Source: JADGQM01 sp964441945 (lineage in GTDB: Bacteria > Desulfobacterota > Syntrophobacteria > Syntrophobacterales > Syntrophobacteraceae). From it: 64,000 nucleotides of DNA. The notes under the pieces are model-generated. The model worked only from the letters and a program-made list of their open reading frames with translations, had not been told where the DNA came from and did no database searches. The stretch covers positions 62,001 to 126,000 of the forward strand of contig CAYTWB010000002.1 in NCBI GenBank assembly GCA_964441945.1. Reading direction: 5' to 3'. A program made the position numbers and the translations under genes. Position 1 is the stretch's first letter. Each line of letters starts with the position of its first letter. Shown here in pieces: positions 7,793 to 16,744 of this stretch.

Positions 7793-8416
7793 ATGGAAGA
7801 GAAGAAGCTCCCAAGGCGGGAAAGACAGAAGATGGTGCAGCGCAAAGAGATGCTGGCCGCCGCACTTGAGCTCTTTTCAAAGAAGGGATACCGCAAAGTC
7901 TCTATGCACGAGATCGCAGAGAAGGCCGAGTTTGCCATCGGTACGCTTTACAGATTCTTCCGGAACAAGGAGGACCTTTACAAGGCGCTTATCCTGGAGA
8001 AGTTCTACCTGTTCCACGAAGCGCTCACCAAAGCGATTGAAGAACCGGTTGATGAAGTTCAAAAACTGCGAAACTACGTCAGGGCTAAAGGCGAGGTTTT
8101 TCGTGCCAATCTCCCCATGATCCGTCTCTACTTTGCAGAGACCCATGGAGCACGCTTCAATGTCCTGGCCGGTTTCGATGCCGACATCCAGCAACGGCGA
8201 CGCGAGTTCATGAAAAGCTTCGCCTCCGTCTTTGAGAGTGCGATGCAGGTCGGGCGTTTCAAGCGGGTCGCCGACCCATACCACCTGGCGGTCGCTCTCG
8301 ACAGTATTACCAACGCGTTTCTCTTAGTCTGGCTCGATGAGCCCGAGCTCCATCCCTACCCGGAAGACCCGGACACCGTTTTGAATATTCTCTTTAAAGG
8401 ACTGCTTGATGAATGA
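7793..8416 (+). CDS. TetR/AcrR family regulator of the RND efflux genes
   Basis: A 207-residue repressor. The N-terminal helix-turn-helix is standard (ALELFSKKGYRKVSMHEIAE, then AIGTLYRFFRNKEDLY). The remainder is a helical ligand-binding domain with no specific match. ATG 7793 has a GGAGGTGGAAGG site; an upstream TTG at 7760 is rejected. It lies 63 bp before a complete RND efflux operon on the same strand, and palindromes cover its promoter, so it probably represses itself and the pump until a toxic ligand binds. Confidence 0.92.
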   Translation: MEEKKLPRRERQKMVQRKEMLAAALELFSKKGYRKVSMHEIAEKAEFAIGTLYRFFRNKEDLYKALILEKFYLFHEALTKAIEEPVDEVQKLRNYVRAKGEVFRANLPMIRLYFAETHGARFNVLAGFDADIQQRRREFMKSFASVFESAMQVGRFKRVADPYHLAVALDSITNAFLLVWLDEPELHPYPEDPDTVLNILFKGLLDE

Positions 8417-8479
8417 CCTTGGATTCTGCTTCGTTCTACCCAACACGTTCATCTAAATCGGATACTCTGGAGGTTTCGG

Positions 8480-9691
8480 ATGCAAGTGAACAAGAGATTC
8501 AATGAAGCGCTCATGCTGACCGCATTCCTGATGGTTCTTTCTGGGAGCCTCCTGCTTGGCGGCTGTAACCAGCAAAAGCAAGCTGCGCCGCCTCCGGTCC
8601 CGGAGGTGGCGGTGGTGACGGTGCAGCCGCAGCAGGTGGAGCTGACCACCGAACTGCCGGGCCGCACCTCCGCCTATCTTGTGGCGGAAATCCGACCCCA
8701 GGTCAACGGGCTCATCCAGAAGCGGTTGTTCAAGGAAGGTTCCGATGTGAAGGCCGGGCAGGTGCTCTATCAAATCGATCCCGCTCCCTTCCAGGCCGCC
8801 CTTGACCATGCCAGGGCCGCTCTTGCCAAGGCGGAAGCCAATGTGCCGGCAATCCGGTTGAAGATGCAACGATACAAGGAGTTGCTTGCCGACAAAGCGG
8901 TGAGTCAGCAGGACTACGATGATGCCGAAGCCGCCCTGAAACAGGCCGAGGCGGAGGTGGTCTATGGGAAGGCGGCGGTGGAATCGGCGCGCATCAATCT
9001 GGATTATACTCGGGTGACTGCGCCCATTTCAGGGCGTATCGGCAGATCCAGCGTGACCGACGGCGCACTGGTGACGGCCCATCAGCCCACCGCCCTGGCC
9101 ACCATCCAACAACTGGACCCGATCTACGCCGATGTTCCTCAATCCACCACCGAACTGCTGCGATTGAGGCGGAGGCTTGAGGAGGGCCGTCTTGATCAAA
9201 ACGGTGGAAACCAGAAGAAAGTCAAGCTGATCCTGGAAGACAACAACGTCTATGCTCAGGAAGGGACACTTCAGTTTCGAGATGTTACGGTGGACCCGAC
9301 TACGGGTTCGGTCATCCTGCGGATTGTATTTCCCAATCCGGACGGGGTGCTGCTGCCGGGTATGTTTGTCCGGGCGGTGGTGAAGGAAGGCATCAACGAA
9401 CGGGCCATACTCATTCCCCAGCAGACCGTGGCGCGTGATCCCAAGGGGAACCCCTCGGTCCTGGTCGTGGACACCGAAGGGAAGGTCCAGCAGCGGCCGC
9501 TCACGCTCGATCGCGCCATGGGTGACCAGTGGCTCGTTGCGTCGGGTCTGTCCATCGGCGAGCGGGTCGTCGTCGAGGGCATGCAGAGAGCCCGACCGGG
9601 CAGTTCCGTGAAGGTCGTTCCAAATGATGCCGGTCGAAAAGAAGGTGCCGTGACCGGGAGCAAATCTCAACCCGTGGCGAAAACCAACTGA
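8480..9691 (+). CDS. RND efflux periplasmic adaptor lipoprotein (AcrA/MexA type)
   Basis: A membrane-fusion protein of 403 residues joining the inner-membrane pump to the outer-membrane channel. The signal peptide ends in the lipobox LLGGC with the lipidated Cys at 29. Lipoyl-like halves (PQVNGLIQKRLFKEGSDVKA and later DYTRVTAPISGRIG) flank an alpha-helical hairpin (about residues 105-165), followed by beta-barrel and membrane-proximal domains. GGAGG precedes the ATG. It is 12 bp from the pump gene. Confidence 0.95.
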   Translation: MQVNKRFNEALMLTAFLMVLSGSLLLGGCNQQKQAAPPPVPEVAVVTVQPQQVELTTELPGRTSAYLVAEIRPQVNGLIQKRLFKEGSDVKAGQVLYQIDPAPFQAALDHARAALAKAEANVPAIRLKMQRYKELLADKAVSQQDYDDAEAALKQAEAEVVYGKAAVESARINLDYTRVTAPISGRIGRSSVTDGALVTAHQPTALATIQQLDPIYADVPQSTTELLRLRRRLEEGRLDQNGGNQKKVKLILEDNNVYAQEGTLQFRDVTVDPTTGSVILRIVFPNPDGVLLPGMFVRAVVKEGINERAILIPQQTVARDPKGNPSVLVVDTEGKVQQRPLTLDRAMGDQWLVASGLSIGERVVVEGMQRARPGSSVKVVPNDAGRKEGAVTGSKSQPVAKTN

Positions 9692-9703
9692 CGGAGGCCT
9701 GTG

Positions 9704-12700
9704 ATGCTCTCGAGATTCTTCCTGGATCGGCCGGTCTTTGCCTGGGTGATCGCTATCATCATCATGGTGGCGGGCGGCCTGGCAATCTACAATCTGCCCA
9801 TCTCGCAGTACCCGCCCATCGCCCCGCCGTCCATCGCCATTGATTCCTTCTATGCCGGTGCCTCGGCGGAGACGGTCGAGAACAGCGTAACCCAGATTAT
9901 CGAACAGAAGATGACCGGCTTCGATAAGATGCTATACCTTAAGGCGACCAGTGATTCCGCCGGCGCCTCCCGCATCGAACTCACCTTCACTCCCGGGACT
10001 GATCCGGACCTGGCCTGGGCCCAGGTGCAAAACAAATTGCAGCTTGCCATGGCCAGCCTGCCGGAGGTGGTTCAGCAATCGGGCGTGAAGGTCAGCAAGT
10101 CGACCCGGAACTGGCTGATAATCGTCAGCCTGATCTCCGAAGACGGCAGTATGGATGGCAACGATCTGAGAGACTACGCCCAATCCAACCTCGAGAAGGT
10201 GCTGGCGCGCGTCCCGGGTGTGGGCGAGGTGGAAAACTTCGGTTCGCAATACGCCATGAGGATCTGGCTTGACCCGGACAAGTTGACGGGCTTCAACCTG
10301 ACGATTGAAGACGTCATCATGGCGCTAAGGGCCTACAACGTGGAGATTTCTGCCGGCCAGTTCGGCGGGGCGCCCGCGGTGGAAGGCCAGCGCATGAATG
10401 CTTCCATCATTGTGCAGAGCCTCCTTAAGACGCGCGAAGAGTTCGCCGCCATCCCCATCCGCACGAACCCGGACGGCTCCGTCGTGCGGGTCAGGGACGT
10501 GGCTCGCACCGAACTGGGGACCGAGACCTACGACATCGAGGGCTATTACAACGGCAAACCGGCTTCCGGTCTGGCCATCCGGCAGGCCGCCGGTGCCAAT
10601 GCCCTGGACACCGCCAATGCCGTCAAGGCTAAACTGGAGGAGATGAGTCGGTATTTTCCCCCGGGCATGAAGGTCGTCTATCCCTACGATACCACTCCCT
10701 TTATCCAGGTTGCCATCGATGAAGTGGTCATGACCCTCTTCGAGGCGATCCTGCTGGTCTTTCTGGTCATGTATCTCTTTCTGGGAAACCTCCGCGCTAC
10801 CCTGATCCCGACCATCGCGGTGCCGGTGGTGATCCTCGGGACCTTTGCGGTGCTGGGGTATTTCGGGTTCTCCATCAATATGTTGACCATGTTTGCCATG
10901 GTGCTGGCCATCGGGCTGCTGGTGGATGATGCCATTGTCGTGGTGGAAAACGTGGAGCGGATTATGACCGAGGAAGGGCTTCCGCCCAAGGAAGCCACGC
11001 GCAAGTCCATGGATGAGATCACCAGCGCGCTTATCGGCATCGGGCTGGTACTCTCCGCCGTCTTCGGCCCCATGGCATTCTTCGGCGGCTCGACCGGGGT
11101 CATCTATCGCCAGTTTTCCGTGACCATTATCGCCTCCATGCTCCTCTCGGTGCTCGTGGCCCTGATTTTGACGCCGGTGCTGTGCGCCTCACTCCTCAAA
11201 CCGGTGCCCAAGGGGCATGAACCGGCGGAAAACGCGATCTTTTTTCTGCGCCCCTTCTTTTCCTGGTTCGATCGCACCTTCTTTCGAATTAGAGACATCT
11301 ATGTGCGAGCGGTCAACCATGCCCTTTCTCGCAAGTTGCGCTACCTGTTTGTCTTCATTTTGATCGTGGCGGCCCTGGGATGCCTGTTTCAGCGCATGCC
11401 CACCGCTTATCTGCCTGATGAAGACCAGGGGGTAATGTATGTCCAGGCGATGCTTCCGGCAACTTCGACGATTGAGCAGACCAAGAAGGTCATGGACGGG
11501 GTCCGGGAGCATTTTCTGGTAGAGCAAAAAGACGCGGTGGAGGCAATCATGACAGTTGCGGGCATAGCCTTTGCCGGCAGGGGACAGAACATGGCCATCG
11601 CGTTTGTCCGACTCCGGGACTGGGAACTTCGAGACCAACCGGAGCTAAAAGTTGCCGCCGTAGCCAGGAAGGCCAACATTGCTTTTTCACAAATCCGGAA
11701 CGCGATTGTGGTAGCGTTCCCACCACCGGCCGTCGTCGAACTGGGCAGTGCGAAAGGGTTCGATTTCATGCTGCAGGACCGGGGCGGTGTGGGGCATGAA
11801 GCCCTGATGCAGGCGCGCAACCAGTTGCTCGGCATGGCTGCCCAAGATCCGCGGCTGACGGCTGTGCGTCCCAACGGCATGGAAGATGTGCCCCAGTACC
11901 GGATCGACGTGGATTGGGAAAGGGCCGGAGCCCTCGGAGTCCCCATCACCTCCATCCACAAGACCATCGCGACGGCTTTCGGCAGCACCTACGTCAACGA
12001 TTTCATCCAGGCCGGCCGAGTCAAAAAGGTCTACGTGCAGGCGGATGCCCCCGACCGCATGCTGCCCAAGGACCTGGAAAAGCTCTACGTTCGCAATACC
12101 ACCGGGAAGATGGTCCCCTTTTCTTCCTTTGCCTCCGGCCACTGGTCTTCCGGGTCTCCCAAACTGGAGCGCTACAACGCCTTCCCGGCCATCAACATCT
12201 GGGGCGAGGCGGCGCCGGGGAGGAGTTCCGGGGATGCCATGAAGGCGATGGAAGAGATTGCTGCAAAGCTCCCCCAGGGAATCGGTTTCGACTGGACCGG
12301 GCTCTCTTATCAGGAACGGATGGCCGGTGCCCAGGCGCCCATTCTGTACGCTTTTTCGATTCTCGTGATCTTCCTCTGCCTGGCGGCCCTTTATGAGAGC
12401 TGGCCGATCCCCATCTCGATCCTGCTGACCCTGCCCCTCGGGGCCATCGGCGGCGTCATTGGTTCGACCTGGCAGGGAATGCCCAACGATGTCTATTTTC
12501 AGATTGGATTGCTCACCACCCTGGGCCTGACGACCAAGAATGCCATCCTGATCGTGCAATTCGCCAAGGCCAGGGTGGAGGAGGGCATGGGGTTGATCGA
12601 GGCCACGCTGCAAGGATCCAAACTGAGGTTTCGGCCGATCATCATGACCTCGCTGGCGTTCGGGTTCGGTGTCCTCCCCCTCGCTTTGGCCAGCGGGGCG

Positions 12701-12886
12701 GGAGCTGGAGCGCAAAAGGCCATCGGCATCGGTGTACTGGGGGGGGTGGTTACCGCCACCTTTCTAGTGACTCTCTTTTCCCCCTTGTTCTACGTGCTGA
12801 TCTTCAAAATGTCCGGCAAATACCGGAAAGGCGAGGGGACGAAGAAGGCGCAGGCACATCGATCAGAGGAACCATTACATGAATAG
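9704..12886 (+). CDS. RND multidrug efflux pump inner-membrane transporter (HAE1/AcrB type)
   Basis: A proton-driven exporter of 1060 residues, the usual AcrB/MexB length, with twelve expected membrane helices and two large periplasmic loops. The N-terminus SRFFLDRPVFAWVIAI is typical. Proton-relay residues are present: the paired aspartates in GLLVDDAIVVVENVER and the lysine in TTKNAILIVQFAKAR. ATG 9704 has the better distance from GGAGG than GTG 9701. The last 8 bp overlap the channel gene. The drug range cannot be read from sequence. Confidence 0.96.
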   Translation: MLSRFFLDRPVFAWVIAIIIMVAGGLAIYNLPISQYPPIAPPSIAIDSFYAGASAETVENSVTQIIEQKMTGFDKMLYLKATSDSAGASRIELTFTPGTDPDLAWAQVQNKLQLAMASLPEVVQQSGVKVSKSTRNWLIIVSLISEDGSMDGNDLRDYAQSNLEKVLARVPGVGEVENFGSQYAMRIWLDPDKLTGFNLTIEDVIMALRAYNVEISAGQFGGAPAVEGQRMNASIIVQSLLKTREEFAAIPIRTNPDGSVVRVRDVARTELGTETYDIEGYYNGKPASGLAIRQAAGANALDTANAVKAKLEEMSRYFPPGMKVVYPYDTTPFIQVAIDEVVMTLFEAILLVFLVMYLFLGNLRATLIPTIAVPVVILGTFAVLGYFGFSINMLTMFAMVLAIGLLVDDAIVVVENVERIMTEEGLPPKEATRKSMDEITSALIGIGLVLSAVFGPMAFFGGSTGVIYRQFSVTIIASMLLSVLVALILTPVLCASLLKPVPKGHEPAENAIFFLRPFFSWFDRTFFRIRDIYVRAVNHALSRKLRYLFVFILIVAALGCLFQRMPTAYLPDEDQGVMYVQAMLPATSTIEQTKKVMDGVREHFLVEQKDAVEAIMTVAGIAFAGRGQNMAIAFVRLRDWELRDQPELKVAAVARKANIAFSQIRNAIVVAFPPPAVVELGSAKGFDFMLQDRGGVGHEALMQARNQLLGMAAQDPRLTAVRPNGMEDVPQYRIDVDWERAGALGVPITSIHKTIATAFGSTYVNDFIQAGRVKKVYVQADAPDRMLPKDLEKLYVRNTTGKMVPFSSFASGHWSSGSPKLERYNAFPAINIWGEAAPGRSSGDAMKAMEEIAAKLPQGIGFDWTGLSYQERMAGAQAPILYAFSILVIFLCLAALYESWPIPISILLTLPLGAIGGVIGSTWQGMPNDVYFQIGLLTTLGLTTKNAILIVQFAKARVEEGMGLIEATLQGSKLRFRPIIMTSLAFGFGVLPLALASGAGAGAQKAIGIGVLGGVVTATFLVTLFSPLFYVLIFKMSGKYRKGEGTKKAQAHRSEEPLHE

Positions 12887-14288
12887 ACCGCGACTATTAC
12901 TGTTTGCTCTAGCCATCACGCTCTTGAGCGGCTGCACGATGGCCCCGAAATACACCCGACCTGAAGCCCCGGTCCCTGCCGAGTGGCCGGATAGTCTTGC
13001 CTACGAAGACTCAATGGCCAAGCCCGATGCACGGACGGTAGCCGAGACCGGCTGGCGGGAATTCTTTGCCGACCTGCGGCTCCGGAGAATAATCGAGACG
13101 GCTTTGAGCAACAACCTTGACCTGCGCGCGGCCGCCTTGAATGTTGAAAGAGCGCGCGCGATTTACGGCATTCGACGGGTGGATCTGTTACCGACGGTCA
13201 ACGGGGCCGGCAGCTATTACAAGGCGAAGATACCCGTTGATATTTCAGGCAGCGAGGACACCCCGACGATCGAGCAATTCGAGGTCAATCTCGGTATGGC
13301 TTCCTGGGAGATCGACTTCTTCGGCCGCATTCGCAGCCTGAAGGACAAGGCCCTGGAGGAGTACTTTGCCTCTGAGGAGGCCCGCCGCAGCGCTCAGATT
13401 CTGCTGGTTTCCGAGGTTGCCGGCGTTTACCTGGTCCTCGCTTCGGACCGGGAACGCCTCAAGCTGGCCCAATCTACCCTGGATACCCAGGAAGCGGCGT
13501 ACAATCTGATTCGACGGCGTCGTGAAGTCGGACTTGCCGGTGAGCTGGACCTTCGCCAGGCCCAAACGAGAGTCGATGCGGCCCGGGTGGATATTGCCCG
13601 CTACTCACGACAGGTGGCTCAAGACGAGAACGCCCTGAACCTGCTGACTGGCTTGCCGGTGTCGAATGAACTTCTGCCGAACGACCTGAGCAGTGTCGAA
13701 CCACCCCGCGAAATTTCTCCCGGTCTGTCGTCCGAGGTGCTCCTGTACCGCCCGGACATCCTTCAGGCCGAGAATCTGCTCAAGGCTGCCAACGCCAATA
13801 TCGGGGCCGCCAGGGCGGCCTTCTTCCCGCGCATTACGCTGACGGCGGCCTTCGGGACCGCCAGCGGAGACCTGTCCCGTCTTTTCAGGCCCGGCCAGGA
13901 TGCCTGGACTTTTGCACCGCAGATCGTTATGCCGATTTTTGACGCCCGTACGTGGTGGGCCCTGAAAGCAACCAAAGTGGACAGGGAGATCGCCGTAACC
14001 CAGTACGAAAAGTCCATCCAGGCGGCTTTCAGGGAAGTGGCTGACGCTCTGGCTATGCGAGGCACGGTGGATGACCAGTTGGCGGCCCAGCAGTCTCTTG
14101 TCGATGCCAGCTCAGAAGCGTATCGCCTCTCCAATGCCCGTTACATAAAGGGAATAGACAGCTTCCTGGTCGTTCTCGATTCCCAGCGTTCCCTCTATGA
14201 GGCGCAACAGGGGCTTATCACTGTCAACCTGGCTCGCCTCGCCAATCAGGTGAAGCTTTATGCCGTGCTGGGTGGGGGGAGTGATTAG
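12879..14288 (+). CDS. RND efflux outer-membrane channel lipoprotein (OprM/NodT family)
   Basis: An outer-membrane factor of 469 residues that completes the tripartite pump. The signal peptide ends in the lipobox LLSGC (Cys 19), followed by the family opening TMAPKYTRPEAPVP. Two OEP repeats with long helices follow (for example NNLDLRAAALNVERARA and ANANIGAARAAFFPRITLTA). It overlaps the pump gene by 8 bp, so the three proteins are probably made from one message. Transcription meets the oppositely directed rrf2 gene 17 bp downstream. Confidence 0.95.
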   Translation: MNRPRLLLFALAITLLSGCTMAPKYTRPEAPVPAEWPDSLAYEDSMAKPDARTVAETGWREFFADLRLRRIIETALSNNLDLRAAALNVERARAIYGIRRVDLLPTVNGAGSYYKAKIPVDISGSEDTPTIEQFEVNLGMASWEIDFFGRIRSLKDKALEEYFASEEARRSAQILLVSEVAGVYLVLASDRERLKLAQSTLDTQEAAYNLIRRRREVGLAGELDLRQAQTRVDAARVDIARYSRQVAQDENALNLLTGLPVSNELLPNDLSSVEPPREISPGLSSEVLLYRPDILQAENLLKAANANIGAARAAFFPRITLTAAFGTASGDLSRLFRPGQDAWTFAPQIVMPIFDARTWWALKATKVDREIAVTQYEKSIQAAFREVADALAMRGTVDDQLAAQQSLVDASSEAYRLSNARYIKGIDSFLVVLDSQRSLYEAQQGLITVNLARLANQVKLYAVLGGGSD

Positions 14289-14305
14289 TGGAGCGGTCCG
14301 GGTGC

Positions 14306-14737
14306 TCAGATGCTGTAGGAGATGGCACGCTGCTTTTCCTTTTCGAGCATCCCTTCAAGGGTGAACGAATCCAGAGCTTCCAGCATCTTGTCGGTGACAT
14401 CCCTCCATACGTCTCGCACAACGCAGTTGGCGGACCGCTTGCACAAAGAGGGCTGGTTCGTGCATTCCACCAGGCACATCGGTCCTTCCAGGACCTGCAG
14501 GATTTCCTTCAAGGTTATTGAATGGGGTGGTTTGGCCAGGACATAGCCCCCCTGGGAGCCTCGGATGGAATGGATCAATCCGGCGTTTTTCAGGGGCGGG
14601 ATGAGATGCCACAAATACTTCTCCGAGACGGCCTGCCTCTTCGCCACATCCTTGAGGCTCACGTTTCCCTTCCCGTAATGAAGGGCCAGGTCGAGCATCA
14701 AACGAACACCATAGCGGCCTTTGGTTGAGAGTCTCAC
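14306..14737 (-). CDS. Rrf2 family regulator with iron-sulfur-type cysteines
   Basis: A winged-helix regulator of 143 residues with the family opening RLSTKGRYGVRLMLDLALHY and wing GSQGGYVLAKPP. Unlike the Rrf2 protein at 7.2 kb, it has a cysteine set C-x6-C-x5-C (CTNQPSLCKRSANC) where IscR-like proteins hold a [2Fe-2S] cluster, so it may sense redox, oxygen or cluster supply. GTG 14735-14737 is chosen because GAGGGGGGAG precedes it; a TTG at 14782 would add 15 residues. It is divergent from the cytochrome b/FeS-hdrB operon, with a palindrome between them. Confidence 0.9.
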   Translation of the reverse strand: MRLSTKGRYGVRLMLDLALHYGKGNVSLKDVAKRQAVSEKYLWHLIPPLKNAGLIHSIRGSQGGYVLAKPPHSITLKEILQVLEGPMCLVECTNQPSLCKRSANCVVRDVWRDVTDKMLEALDSFTLEGMLEKEKQRAISYSI

Positions 14738-14778
14738 GTTTTCTCCCCCCTCTGATTTTGCCCACATATTGGCATCAT

Positions 14779-14791
14779 CCAATCCGATTGG
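14779..14791. promoter_or_regulatory. Palindrome CCAATC-N-GATTGG in the divergent rrf2/hdr region
   Basis: A perfect 6+1+6 palindrome, CCAATCCGATTGG, lies between the rrf2 start and the promoter of the oppositely directed redox operon, 27 bp before that promoter's -35. Its position suits an Rrf2 operator controlling both directions. This is inference; the string does not match the known IscR type 1 site. Confidence 0.5.
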
Positions 14792-14818
14792 TCAAGGCAA
14801 TTCCAGGAGAAGGATGTG

Positions 14819-14847
14819 TTGACAAAAGGCTTTTAGCCGTATATTTT
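14819..14847 (+). promoter_or_regulatory. Sigma-70 promoter of the cytochrome b/FeS-hdrB operon
   Basis: TTGACA (14819-14824), 17 bp, TATTTT (14842-14847). The leader to the start codon at 14977 would be about 120 bases. Confidence 0.6.
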
Positions 14848-14976
14848 CTCGCACCATACGGAAAATACCCTTGGATCAGAAGTCGTCCCAATGGCCGCCG
14901 TTTGTCGGGGTGATTCTCATCGGCTCCATCACTGGGACGAAGAATCGGAAATGTGCACCAGAGAGGACCGATCAAC

Positions 14977-16731
14977 ATGTTCTATATCGTGTCACTGTAC
15001 GTTTCCCTGGCTCTCTTCGCCATTGGCCTGCTCTACAAGATATCGACCTGGTTCCGATACCATATCGGCATAGAGGCAAGGGGGATTCCGGTTTCGACAA
15101 GAATGGCCGAGGCTGCCCGGGGAATCGTCACGGCCCTCTTCAGTCCCAAGGTCTTCACGCTGATCAGGGTGTTCATCCTCGATGTGGTTTTTCAGGTCAG
15201 GATGCTTCGGGAGGATTTTTCCCGATGGCTCATGCACCTGTGCATCTATGGCGGATTTATGGGATTGCTGTTGATGCACGCTCTCAGCAAGTATACGATG
15301 GCCGTCCTCTTTCCGGACTACTATTCCACGGTCAATCCCTTTTTGTTTCTAAGAGATCTGTTCGGTATCCTGGTGTTGTTCGGTTTCGCTCTGGCCGTCT
15401 TCCGCCGCTATTTCCGCAAGGGGTGGCGTCCGGCAACGAATGCCATGGATCTCTATGCCCTCCTGATCCTGTTGGTCATCATGGTCTCGGGAGTCTTGCT
15501 GAAAGGCTCGAAAATAGTCTCTCCCTCCGTCTTTCGGAGCATGACCCAGGATTATCTCATTCAGCCGGATGATGAACAGATCAGGTCTCTTTCATCCTAC
15601 TGGGTAGAGGAGTATGGGGCGGTCCTGCCCGGTTTCAAGGGCCCGTTCGACGCCAAAGAGCTCCAACAGGGCAGGGATGTCCATGAGATGAGCTGCATGC
15701 AGTGTCATTCACGTCCTCAGTGGGCGCCTGCAAGCTATGTCGCTTCAAGGCTTTTGAAGCCCGCCGGCGAAGCATTGGACCAGGCGAACATGCCCGGCAT
15801 CCTCTGGCACCTGCACTTTCTGGCTTGCTTTATTGGCCTTGCCTACCTTCCTTTCAGCAAGATGTTTCACATCTTCGCGAGTCCGCTGAGTCTTATGGTC
15901 AATAGTGTTTTGGATCGCAGTGCCGCATCCCGGGCGAACCTGGCGACCGTTCAGGTCCTTGAGCTGGATGCCTGCACCCACTGTGGGGCCTGCACGCAGC
16001 GATGTTCGATGGCGGTTGCCTTCGAGGAGATCCCCAATGTGAATATTCTCCCGTCGGAAAAAATCGCTTCTCTGAAAGCGCTGGCTGCAGGCAAAAGCCT
16101 CAGTGATCGCGAGGTCCGGACCATCCAGCAGGGGCTGTTCCTCTGTACCAATTGTGATCGCTGCACGATGGTGTGTCCGGTTGGGATCGGCTTGAGGGAT
16201 TTGTGGCGCAGTGTTCGAGAGATGCTCCTGGAGAAGGCCGTGCCGGAGTCTTTGTTGCTGTCTCCCCTTTCCCTGGACCGCGCACTCATGCAGGAATCCC
16301 TCGATCAGGATCAATACAGAAGGCCTTTTGACCTGGTCAGGGAGAGTCTTTCAACTGGTCCTGTTCCGGAAAAAAGAGAAGTTCCCGGCGTGCCGGCTCG
16401 TCTGGGAGAGAAAGCCCTGCTCGCCGGTCTGAATGCATCCATTCAGGCAGGTTCATTCTCTCACTGCTATGGCTGTGTGACCTGTTCCAACGCCTGCCCC
16501 GTTGTGCGCAATTTCGAAAAGCCGGGAGAGGTGCTTGGGCTCATGCCGCACCAGCTCATGCACGCCATCGGTTTCAGGCAGTGGGACCTGGTCTTCGGAT
16601 CGATGATGCTGTGGGATTGCCTCGGGTGCTACCAATGCCAGGAGAATTGCCCGCAGGGTGTGCGGGTTGCCGACATCCTCTATGAACTGAAAAGCCTGGC
16701 TGCATTGCAGGTCGAAGAGAAGTCCACATGA
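14977..16731 (+). CDS. Membrane cytochrome b / multi-ferredoxin protein with a CxxCH motif
   Basis: A 584-residue electron-transfer protein. The first 310 residues contain about five hydrophobic segments with histidines (for example WLMHLCIYGGFMGLLLMH), like a NarI-type cytochrome b. The loop before the last segment carries CMQCH (240-244), a c-type heme attachment motif. The C-terminal half has four CxxCxxC(x3)CP-type sets, that is two HdrC-like two-cluster modules (CTHCGACTQRC with CTNCDRCTMVCP, and CYGCVTCSNACP with CLGCYQCQENCP). An HdrB-like gene follows after 13 bp. It probably passes electrons between quinone and a cytoplasmic partner. ATG 14977 is preceded by GAGAGGA. Confidence 0.85.
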   Translation: MFYIVSLYVSLALFAIGLLYKISTWFRYHIGIEARGIPVSTRMAEAARGIVTALFSPKVFTLIRVFILDVVFQVRMLREDFSRWLMHLCIYGGFMGLLLMHALSKYTMAVLFPDYYSTVNPFLFLRDLFGILVLFGFALAVFRRYFRKGWRPATNAMDLYALLILLVIMVSGVLLKGSKIVSPSVFRSMTQDYLIQPDDEQIRSLSSYWVEEYGAVLPGFKGPFDAKELQQGRDVHEMSCMQCHSRPQWAPASYVASRLLKPAGEALDQANMPGILWHLHFLACFIGLAYLPFSKMFHIFASPLSLMVNSVLDRSAASRANLATVQVLELDACTHCGACTQRCSMAVAFEEIPNVNILPSEKIASLKALAAGKSLSDREVRTIQQGLFLCTNCDRCTMVCPVGIGLRDLWRSVREMLLEKAVPESLLLSPLSLDRALMQESLDQDQYRRPFDLVRESLSTGPVPEKREVPGVPARLGEKALLAGLNASIQAGSFSHCYGCVTCSNACPVVRNFEKPGEVLGLMPHQLMHAIGFRQWDLVFGSMMLWDCLGCYQCQENCPQGVRVADILYELKSLAALQVEEKST

Positions 16732-16744
16732 TTGGTGAGGGAGT

